Shown in pieces: positions 17,764-26,500 of a DNA stretch of 64,000 nt. Every line of letters starts with the position of its first letter. Position 1 is the first letter of the stretch. The position numbers and the translations under genes were made by a program. The DNA lies in assembly GCA_965226695.1 (NCBI GenBank), contig OZ245405.1, positions 1,860,001 through 1,924,000 of the forward strand, read 5' to 3'. This DNA comes from CATOSD01 sp965226695 (GTDB lineage Bacteria > Chloroflexota > Dehalococcoidia > Lucifugimonadales > CATOSD01). The notes beneath the pieces are model-generated. The model was not told where the DNA came from and made no database searches. It saw nothing but the letters and a program-made list of their open reading frames with translations.

Positions 17764-18485
17764 TTGCCGAGACGGCGCTGGAGGTGCGGGACCTGCGGTT
17801 CGCCTATCCGGACGGGCGGGAGGCCCTGCGCGGCGTGAGCTTCCGGCTCGGCGCCGGCGAGAAGGTGGCCATCCTCGGCCCGAACGGCGCGGGCAAGTCG
17901 ACGCTGCTGCTCCACTTCAACGGCCTGCTGCACGGCAACGGCGAGGTGTCGGTGATGGGCGAGCGCGTCGTCGAGGACGACAAGAAGGCGCTCGCCCGCA
18001 TCCGTTCGCTCGTTGGTCTGGTGTTCCAGGACCCCGACGACCAGCTATTCTCGCCAACGGTGTACGACGACGTGGCGTTCGGCCCCATCTACATGGGACT
18101 ACCGCAGCAGGAGATAGACGAGCGGGTCGAGCTTGCCCTGGGCCAGGTCGGGCTGGAGGGGTACGACACCAGGATGCCCTTCCATCTGAGCGGCGGGGAG
18201 AAGAAGCGGGCCGCGATAGCGACGGTTCTGTCGATGCGGCCGAGAGTGCTGGTGCTGGACGAGCCGTCGGCCGGCCTCGACCCCAGGGCGCGCCGCGGCC
18301 TGATAACCCTTCTGGACGAGCTGGAACAGACCATCCTGATCACCACGCACGACATGCACATGGTCAAGGAAGTGTTCCCCCGGTCGATCATCATGGACGG
18401 GGGAGTGGTGGTGGCGGACGCCCCTACGGCGGAGATTCTCGCCGACCAGGAACTGCTCGAAACCCACGGCCTGGAACTGCCGTAG
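17760..18485 (+). CDS. cbiO: ECF transporter ATPase CbiO
   Basis: A 241-residue ABC ATPase. Walker A is GPNGAGKST at residues 40-48, the Q-loop is VFQDPDDQLFSPTVYDDVAFG (shortened: FQDPDDQLF, then VYDDVAFGP), the signature is LSGGEKKR and Walker B is VLVLDEPSAGLDP. The DDQLF and DDVAFGP segments are typical of ECF ATPases. GTG at 17760 overlaps the cbiQ stop by four bases, indicating translational coupling. Only one ATPase gene is present, so a homodimer is expected, as in CbiMNQO systems. Confidence 0.92.
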   Translation: MIAETALEVRDLRFAYPDGREALRGVSFRLGAGEKVAILGPNGAGKSTLLLHFNGLLHGNGEVSVMGERVVEDDKKALARIRSLVGLVFQDPDDQLFSPTVYDDVAFGPIYMGLPQQEIDERVELALGQVGLEGYDTRMPFHLSGGEKKRAAIATVLSMRPRVLVLDEPSAGLDPRARRGLITLLDELEQTILITTHDMHMVKEVFPRSIIMDGGVVVADAPTAEILADQELLETHGLELP

Positions 18486-18784
18486 CACGGAGGCTCCCAC
18501 CAGGACCGTGCGAGCCCGGGTCAGAATGCCAGGCGGCCCATTCGGGGTCCCTCCACTGACGTTGCTCACCCGGCCACGGCCTTGCTTCGCCGCAAGTCGG
18601 CTTCGCACACCCAACAGTGGACGCCATTCTCTGCGTGATGTGTATGCATTCTTTGGCGTCCTCTGCTATTATGGCGCTGGCGTAGCACTCTCCAGTAAAG
18701 TGAGAAAGTGTGCACACATCGCCACCTCTATTGTGGAGTGTGCCCGGTGATGGACCAACTTGTTTCGCGAGAGAGAATGGCTTG
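18486..18784. other. Intergenic region before the secreted-protein block
   Basis: About 300 bases without a supportable gene. A GCACGG/CCGTGC hairpin follows the cbiO stop, but no T-tract. A GTGTGCACAC palindrome near 18707-18716 and TATTAT near 18666 could belong to a promoter for the next gene; neither is convincing. Confidence 0.4.
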
Positions 18785-18991
18785 ATGGCAACATTGTCCC
18801 GTCGAGGAATGCGCTCATCCAGGCTGCCACGACTGCTCGCGATTCTCGCAGTCGCGCCGCTGGCGCTTGCTCTCGTCCTCGCCGCCTTCTGGTTGTTTTC
18901 ACTCCACGATTCAGTCCGCGCCCAGGATGATAACCACCAGGGAACAGGCCACGAGCGTCAGTCTCGATTTCGCACACTGGCGACGAGATAA
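18785..18991 (+). pseudogene. Signal-peptide fragment, probable 5' end of the protease gene
   Basis: From ATG 18785 the frame encodes a signal peptide (basic MATLSRRGMRSSRLPRLL, a long hydrophobic run, then SVRAQDDN) and stops after 68 residues. The next frame is open from 18934 and reads straight into the large protein annotated from 19027, starting PPGNRPRASVSISHTGDE, which looks like the mature N-terminus. A one-base loss near 18930 would explain this. The secreted protease therefore probably starts at 18785. Confidence 0.7.
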
Positions 18992-19026
18992 CGGTTAGGT
19001 ACTCATCGCTCTTCGGCGCGGACTTC

Positions 19027-22000
19027 ATGATTGTCGGATTGGAGCGAAAGCGCTCTGGCGGAAGTTTCACGCACTTCGATAGCACGGTAATTACGACCGA
19101 CACGGGCACAGCTTCATCGACAAGCTTCGGGAACATAGATGCCGGCTACATCTACAGGGGTTATGTCAACGAGTGTTTCGAAGACGTAATTGAGGTAGAG
19201 TGTTTCGAATCTACATCCGGCACCATAACGATTCCGCATCCGCCCGACCCCACACCAGAACCTTCGCCCACCATCGATATCTTGAATCTTGCTTCTCCTA
19301 TCCAAGAGGGAGATAGCGACTCGTTTTCCGTTCGTGCTATGGATGTAGAATCCAAGGTCGCATACACAATACAAGCTAGCACAGATAATGGAGATATTGG
19401 ATTCGAGAGTCCCTGTCCCTCCAACGGTGACGAAAGTGTCAGTGGGACCCTGTCGGGAGCATACTCCTACACCGTGACATTTACCCTTGAAGCTTGCGAC
19501 ACCACAGGCGGCACTGTGACGGCCACTCTACGTCAGGGGACCAACGACGTGGTGAGCACCACCCAGAGGGTGACAGTCACCTCACGCCCGAACCGACCAC
19601 CTACATTCGATGATGGCACCTCCACCACTCGCTCCATAGAGGAGAATGTCGTAGCCGGCACCGGAGTGTTCCCCGCAGTCGAAGCGGACGATCCCGACGA
19701 TGACACCCTCACCTATTCGCTAAGCGGGGCCGACAGATCTTCGTTCAGTATCGTCTCCAACTCGGGCCTGATACGCACCAGGGCGTCGCTAAACTACGAA
19801 GCCAAGTCCAGCTACTCGGTGGACGTGGAAGCGAGCGACGGCGAGGACGACGACACAATCACAGTGACCATCAACGTCATAAACCTCGACGAACCGGGGC
19901 AAGTCAGTTTCCTGTCCGCGAGCGCACCCGAAGTGGGCAAGGCATTCATTGCCACCCTATACGACCCCGACGGCGGTGTTGAGGGCGAAGACTGGCAGTG
20001 GCAAGAGTCCTCGAACGGGTCATCTTGGGACGACATCTCAGGTGCTGAGCAGAGTTTCTACTCGCCGGAGCCCTCCGATGGCGGGAAGTACTTGAGGGCC
20101 ACTGTCTTCTACAGAGACGCTCACGGCCCGCGTAAGAAATCCACTAGCGCCGCCAGTTCAAGAGTTCGGCCTGCTCCACCTACAAACATAAGCGTTGATA
20201 TGCATTCAGTAGATCCGAACACCATAGTGGTGTCCTACCAGCTAGGCGGGCCTCCACACTATTACCAGTTCGAGCTGCATCGTTCGAGCACTGAGACCGG
20301 GGATTACACCGAGGTGGCAACCAAGGGCAAGGTCCTTTCGCCGGTGGAATTCGACGGAGTGGCCTCTGAATACTGGTACAAGGCCCGAGGTAGGAACTGC
20401 GTAACTTCAGACCCTTGGACCGAGTGCGGCACCTGGACCTCACTGTCGAGCGCCTTCTTTCTGCAAACCAAGCTCGGAACGCCCCAACCTATCGTAGAGC
20501 CTATAGTTCTTCGCAGGGCCTTGTTGTACTGGCAGCCTGTCGCCAACTCTGACCATAACACTCGCTACACTGTGAGTGTCAGAGATGGCAGCAGCTTTAG
20601 TGTCTTGCCGGACGGGACGGATATCGCGGAGAACTACTACGAGATCGACCTTGATGATATATGGTCCGGCAACGGGCTGGCGCAGCAGCCGTCGGGCTTT
20701 GACTTCATGGTAAAGGCGACTGACCAGGGCGGCGCCGTTCTGCCAAGTAACGACAGCAAGACTGTCCGAGTCATAGACAACCCCCTACTCCATGATGGTG
20801 GACGGGCTCATGCCGACGGCAGTGGGCGAGCAGCGCTTCGTTGGACGACCGATTCGCGTGGCTCCAACTACATTATCCGTTACAGGCAGCTGGGGTTTGG
20901 CACGTCTTTTGGCATCGGAGCGATAGACCACACAAACATAAACTGGCCAAAGTACAGTGGGTGGCCGTACTATCACGGCGCGACCGATGAACCATCGGAT
21001 TCGTCTAGCAGCCACAACATACAAGGTCTCGACGACGACGAGATATACGCGATCCAAATCAACTATGAGATCGAAGACATCAAGGTTTTCTCGGCTAGAG
21101 ACGCCTTCGTGTGGCCCTCATCAGAGTTGCCAGGAAACAACAAGCGCGTTGCGACCTATCCGTTCTTCGGACACCACGCCGGAAGAACATTCGAATACAT
21201 CATCTGTCACACGACGTTTCCACTTTCCGAACGTGCCACGTGGGTCGATATCATCGTCGACGCATTCGAGCAGTGGGAGGAGGCAACCGACGGGTTTATC
21301 ACAATGACACGCGACCTGACAGGTGGATGTCCCTTTGCCGCTGTCGGCACCGACCCCACGCGACGCTTCATAGTGCAGGACGATCGGCAGAACGAAGTCA
21401 GGATGTTCAACGTGACCTCTATGACGGCCATTCATGCCTTCCCCGAGTTCAAGTCGGATGCCTTCAAGAATTGCTTGAGGCCAGGGACAAGCGCCTGTGT
21501 CACCTCCTTCCACGGCTATTCGGGCCTGAGCACTCAGGATCCCGAAGAGAGAAGAGCAATCGCTGAGCACGTGGCAAGCCAGAATTGGAGAGCGTTGCTC
21601 GACATCCTAGGGGCATTGCTTAGTGACAGGCAAGCCAGCAATGCCATCCAGAGTGTTGATGTTAGCTTTAATCAGGCCAGATTCAAAAGCATCGCTGACC
21701 CTTCTGGGCTCTCGGACCTTAATATTCCCGCGAACGTTGCATTCAATACCTGCATGCCTGACACAACTCCCGCTTCGCTAGGCGATGATCCCGATGAAGG
21801 CTACAAGGCATACATGATCGCCGTTCATGAGGCTGGGCACGCGCTGGGCCTGTCGGGCTTCAGTTTTAGGGACCTTTTGAGCAGCTTTGTTCCTGACTTT
21901 ATCGCCCCACTGCTCAACCGTCCCATCATCTGGTTTGAGGGGACCGACGGCCAGAGATACGTAACGTCCCACCCGACCATTCCCGACTCGGTGCTAAATT

Positions 22001-22113
22001 ACGACGATGATGACAAGATAAGGTCCCCGATTGATGCAACATTTGCTGAACCGGACTGCTCGCCCCATCCCTTCGACATCGTGGCCATCTACGCTCTCTA
22101 TCAGACAAAGTGA
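19027..22113 (+). CDS. Secreted multidomain protein with metzincin-like protease domain
   Basis: At least 1028 residues; the true start is probably 18785 through a frameshift. The frame is also open from 18934. The N-terminal third has beta-rich segments, then a cadherin-like domain (DGTSTTRSIEENVVAGT, NYEAKSSYSVDVEASDGED) and Fibronectin III-like modules. The last ~300 residues form a zinc-protease-like domain: the helix HEAGHALGLSG has His934, Glu935 and His938. The usual third ligand, six residues later, is Gly944. A later S-HP-TIPDSVLNY segment (His982) looks like the missing ligand and Met-turn, displaced by about 38 residues. It should act outside the cell. Low-GC patches and Ser/Thr richness differ from the metabolic genes. 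Confidence 0.8.
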   Translation: MIVGLERKRSGGSFTHFDSTVITTDTGTASSTSFGNIDAGYIYRGYVNECFEDVIEVECFESTSGTITIPHPPDPTPEPSPTIDILNLASPIQEGDSDSFSVRAMDVESKVAYTIQASTDNGDIGFESPCPSNGDESVSGTLSGAYSYTVTFTLEACDTTGGTVTATLRQGTNDVVSTTQRVTVTSRPNRPPTFDDGTSTTRSIEENVVAGTGVFPAVEADDPDDDTLTYSLSGADRSSFSIVSNSGLIRTRASLNYEAKSSYSVDVEASDGEDDDTITVTINVINLDEPGQVSFLSASAPEVGKAFIATLYDPDGGVEGEDWQWQESSNGSSWDDISGAEQSFYSPEPSDGGKYLRATVFYRDAHGPRKKSTSAASSRVRPAPPTNISVDMHSVDPNTIVVSYQLGGPPHYYQFELHRSSTETGDYTEVATKGKVLSPVEFDGVASEYWYKARGRNCVTSDPWTECGTWTSLSSAFFLQTKLGTPQPIVEPIVLRRALLYWQPVANSDHNTRYTVSVRDGSSFSVLPDGTDIAENYYEIDLDDIWSGNGLAQQPSGFDFMVKATDQGGAVLPSNDSKTVRVIDNPLLHDGGRAHADGSGRAALRWTTDSRGSNYIIRYRQLGFGTSFGIGAIDHTNINWPKYSGWPYYHGATDEPSDSSSSHNIQGLDDDEIYAIQINYEIEDIKVFSARDAFVWPSSELPGNNKRVATYPFFGHHAGRTFEYIICHTTFPLSERATWVDIIVDAFEQWEEATDGFITMTRDLTGGCPFAAVGTDPTRRFIVQDDRQNEVRMFNVTSMTAIHAFPEFKSDAFKNCLRPGTSACVTSFHGYSGLSTQDPEERRAIAEHVASQNWRALLDILGALLSDRQASNAIQSVDVSFNQARFKSIADPSGLSDLNIPANVAFNTCMPDTTPASLGDDPDEGYKAYMIAVHEAGHALGLSGFSFRDLLSSFVPDFIAPLLNRPIIWFEGTDGQRYVTSHPTIPDSVLNYDDDDKIRSPIDATFAEPDCSPHPFDIVAIYALYQTK

Positions 22114-22114
22114 A

Positions 22115-23452
22115 ATGGTCGGCGGATTGGTACAAGGAGTGAGAGTTGTTGCCCGGCCGGCCGCGGCCCTTGTTGCCTCACTTCTCTCCACGGCGTTGTT
22201 GGCCGGTGCCCTCTGTGAGTTAGATATCCAAAGTGGCTTCGCTCATCCCCCAAGGGAAGATTCCAGGCTAAACGTATCGCAATCGTCGCCCACGCCCAAG
22301 TGGTCACCCGACGGTAGTCAGATCGTCTTTTCGCACATTCAGAACGTCCCCGGCATATATGATGCGACGTCGATTAATGTCGCCGCGTCAGATGGCTCGA
22401 CCTTGCGGACGATTTCCAAGGACAACGTATACTACTTCACTCCGGACATCTCCCCTGATGGCTCACGTGTAGCATACGTGACGGTGGCGCACGACTACGA
22501 GGATGAAATCGATGGCTTCGGCGACTTCGAGATAGAGATATCGGGGCTGGACGGCTCTGGCAGACGCAGGCTAACGAACAACACAGTTCATGACGTCTCC
22601 CCGCTATGGTCTCCGGATGGCAGCCGCATAGCGTTCGCAAAGAGCAGTGCCCTCACGGGCGCGGACGGCTCCGGGGATGGTTTCTACACTATGGCTGCGG
22701 ACGGCTCTAATGTGCTCCGGGTTCTGCCCGACATCTCGACGGGTGGATTGGTCGGACGCAAACACGTGATTGATCAATACCCTTTAACAGGTTTGTCGTG
22801 GTCTCCGAACGGAAAGGCCCTGGCTTTCTTGGTGGCACTGATTGTGCGTGAAAACGACAGTGTTGGCGATAAGATCATTCGGGCCGCTCTCTACACGATT
22901 GGGGCAGAGGGCGCGGGATTAACACAGCTGTACGTCGCTTCGGTCGGTTGCTGTCACCAACATTGGCTATATGGACATCCGGCATGGTCCCCCGATGGCA
23001 GGGAGTTGGCGTTTTTCGCTTCAACCTACACTGAGGAAAGGGGATGGAGTGACAAGCTGTATGTAATCGGTCTGGACGGCTCCGACCCAAGACTGGTGAT
23101 TGAAATGCAGCCGGGCTCCCACAAAAGGACTGCCAACCCACAATGGTCACCTAATGGCACGAAATTGCTGTTCGCATTTGGACACGACGGGTCGGGTAAA
23201 GCCAATTCGGCTGTATATGTTGTGAATGCAGATGGAACCGGGCTTCAGGTGGTCGGGGCAGGTACAAGTGCATCCTGGTCGCCGGATGGTTCACGGATTG
23301 CCATACTCGACTCAACCATCGAAGAAGACAAAGCCGCCATTCTCTTCACGGTAGCGTCGGACGGGTCGGACGTCCGTGTTGTTGTCAGGAGGGACGGAGA
23401 TCACGGGCTGCGAGCTGCCAATGCGAAGTGTATCTTGTCCTTCTGCTGGTGA
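22115..23452 (+). CDS. Secreted TolB-type beta-propeller protein
   Basis: A 446-residue protein starting with a signal sequence or membrane anchor (VVARPAAALVASLLSTALLA). It then has at least seven PD40/WD40-like TolB repeats of the form WSPDGSRIAF: at the start of the mature protein (KWSPDGSQIVF), then ISPDGSRVAYV, WSPDGSRIAFA, WSPNGKALAFL, WSPDGRELAFF, WSPNGTKLLFA and WSPDGSRIAIL. These fold as one propeller that binds proteins or peptides; no catalytic domain follows. ATG 22115 directly follows the protease stop (22111-22113) without a clear ribosome binding site, which suggests coupling. The role is unknown; a helper of the surface proteins beside it is possible. Confidence 0.82.
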   Translation: MVGGLVQGVRVVARPAAALVASLLSTALLAGALCELDIQSGFAHPPREDSRLNVSQSSPTPKWSPDGSQIVFSHIQNVPGIYDATSINVAASDGSTLRTISKDNVYYFTPDISPDGSRVAYVTVAHDYEDEIDGFGDFEIEISGLDGSGRRRLTNNTVHDVSPLWSPDGSRIAFAKSSALTGADGSGDGFYTMAADGSNVLRVLPDISTGGLVGRKHVIDQYPLTGLSWSPNGKALAFLVALIVRENDSVGDKIIRAALYTIGAEGAGLTQLYVASVGCCHQHWLYGHPAWSPDGRELAFFASTYTEERGWSDKLYVIGLDGSDPRLVIEMQPGSHKRTANPQWSPNGTKLLFAFGHDGSGKANSAVYVVNADGTGLQVVGAGTSASWSPDGSRIAILDSTIEEDKAAILFTVASDGSDVRVVVRRDGDHGLRAANAKCILSFCW

Positions 23453-23530
23453 ACGTCGCTGTCGCTGAGTGTATGGACGAAGAGCAATGAGTGAGACCCA
23501 CATGCGTACATCCGTTTGGGGGCGGCCACG

Positions 23531-26500
23531 ATGAGAACGAAAGTAGTCATGCTTGTCTTGGCGACCCTTGTGATCCTGGTCGCGGCGGTGTTCTTCACCG
23601 TTCGCCAGTACGGCCCGGGAACTATGCTCGCTGAGGCGGACTTCGTTGAGGGCACGACACTAGGCGGATCTTCCGACAACAACCGCTCGCGGGCGCTTGA
23701 TGAGACCGCGCAAGTCAGTCCTCCGTGCGCCGGCAGCCTATGCGGGACACGTGACGTTAGCCTGGTCGACTTCTTTTCGAGCCCAGTGGGCCAGAACAGC
23801 GCCCCGTCAGGCGATACGGACATGCCAGGTGTCGAAGAAGTATTGACGCAGGGCCTTGCTCTGGTCGGAACGTCCCCAACTCATCTGGCATTCCGCGGTA
23901 CTGCCCAAGTGGATTCCACACGATGCGAGTGGCGTGGCATCGCAAGAACTGTAGAGCAGCGGGAGGCCGCGGTACGTTTTTGGCTTGACTTGGATGACGA
24001 CGAAGTGTTGCCATCCGCTTCAGAGGCCGAACGCAGATTTATGGAGGCGTTGAATCAATCGAACCCCGCCTACCCGGCAACTGTCAGGTCGAACTTTCTT
24101 GCACTTGCTCGAGGAGGTCTGTCTACCGAGTATCTGTTCCTATCTTGCTTCGTAGACTATGTCGCTCACGAATTCTTGCTTGGCTCCGGTGTCACGGCAA
24201 CCACAACACTGACTGTCACTTATGACCGGCGCGGGGAAGCCCATGTGTACGATCTGTACAGGGAGGCCCACGAAGCGGGAGAGTTCGGCGGCCAAGAACT
24301 CATGAACGAGGCGGAGTACCTGGGGTGGTTAGGACTTCTGGTCTCAGACACGGAACGAGTCCTGAGCCTTATTTTCGAAGATCGCGAAAGCGTGGTCTTT
24401 CTTGCACCGATGGGAGCGCACCATGCAATTGCGTTGGAGGCATGGCAGGCGGTGGCGCAGTGGGACATCCAGGTAGATGCCCAAGGCACGGTGAACGCGG
24501 TGCGTTACGGGGCCCCGATTAACGATCCCGAGCACACCCAGACGCTTCCGAACCTGACGAACCGCATCGCTGCGGCAACGGCCACATCCACGGCCACGAC
24601 GACCAGAATATCCGGCTTGTCGGGTTTGAACCAGTACTACCGGGACATTGGGGCCTATGACGACATCACCCCCGGCGACAACGCGACGACGACTTTCACG
24701 CCGTCGCAGCCGCCGCCTGTGTACGCGCCTCGGCCTGCGAGTCTTTCGGCCACGGCTTCGGGTGAGGATACGGCCAGGCTGTCTTGGTCGTCTGTGAGCG
24801 GTGGTTCGGGATACCAAGTGCAGCACCGACGGAGCGAAGCGGGCGACCGCTGGACGACGGCCACGTCGACTCTCACGAGCACGACATATGCGGTATCGGG
24901 ACTGAGGTGCGGCGCCACGCACGACTTCAGGGTGGGAGCGTACGGCGACGGTGTGACTTACAACGCGCGCACGGGGCTGTGGACACAGGCCACCACAACG
25001 ACTGACACCTGCAGCCCGCGTCCGCCGGAGTTCGAGTCGGCGTCGTACGAGTCCGACGTGAGCGTCGCGGCGAGGGCCGGCGAGTTCGTGGGCACGGTGA
25101 CTGCGTTCGACCTGAACGACGATCCGATCGCGTACTCGATTACAGCGGGCAACGCGGCCGGGACGTTCGCGATCGCTTCCAGCACAGGCGAGATCACCGT
25201 GGCAGGCGGTCCGGGGGCCGCGGTGGGCGCGACGTACACACTGACGGTGGGTGCGAGCGACGGAGTGAGCGGGACGACGAGCGTGACGGTCACGGTCACG
25301 GTGGTCGAGGTCGACTGTAGCGTAGGCGCAGCGATCGCCAACCCGGGCAGCAACCTCGAGTTGGTGGGCGACTGCGAGACCCTTCTCGGCTTACGGAACT
25401 TGCTGTCCGGCACGGCGACTCTGAACTGGAGTGTCGACACGCCGATCACCAGTTGGGACGGGGTGACGGTCGGCGGCACGCCGCGGCGCGTGACGAGACT
25501 CGTGCTGGAGAGACGGGGTCTGACGGGCGAGTTGCCGGCGGAGCTGGGTCTACTGCCGGGCCTTGAGGAGTTGAATGTTAGCCTGAACTCGCAACTGACC
25601 GGTCTGATACCGGCGGAACTGGGGGACCTGGTAAATCTGCGCACGCTGCAGCTTCACTACAATAGGCTGACGGGCCCGATACCTCCCGAATTGGGCGGAC
25701 TAACCAGACTGACGGATCTGCAGCTCCATGGCAACGCGCTGAACGGCCCGATACCCCCCGAGTTGGGCAACCTGTCCGAGCTGGTGAACCTCTATCTCGG
25801 CGTTAACTACCTGACCGGCCCGATCCCGGTCGAACTGTCCCGCTTGGCGCAGCTGGAAGATCTGTGGTTGTCCTTGAACCGCCTCAGCGGCCCGATACCT
25901 CCGGAGTTGGGGATGCTGCAGGCCCTGCGGAACCTGGAACTTGACGAGAACAGGCTGAGCGGCAGCGTTCCCTGGGAGTTGGGGAGCATCAGTAGCCTCA
26001 GCACGCTGCGCCTGTCGGGGAACTCCCTGGAGGGGTGCATACGGTCGTCTTTGAGAAACGTTCAGACAAACGACCTCGACCGCCTGGGACTTGCGGACTG
26101 CCCGCAGACGGTCCGGGTGCCGGCGCCTGTGGGACTGGGCGTATCCCTGGCCTCCTCGACGTTCACGGTGACGTGGGGGGCGGTGAGCGGCGCGGGGTAC
26201 TACGAAGTGCAAGAGCGCACGGACGGCCCCGGCGGGGAGTGGACTCGTGTGGGCGCGACAACGGCCACCACGCTCACGTACAGTCTCTCCGGCGGCCCTG
26301 AGTGCGGCGCCACTTTCGAGTTCAGGGTGCGCTCCTTCGGGGACGCGACGACATACGCGGCCGGCTGGAGCGAGGGCTCCGGGGTGGAGTCCGTGGTCAC
26401 GGCCTCGTGCAACCGCGCGCCGGAGTTTGCGACCTCCACTTATATGTTCATGGTGGCAGAGGACGCCACCACGACTGACCCTGTGGGAACGGTGTTCGCG

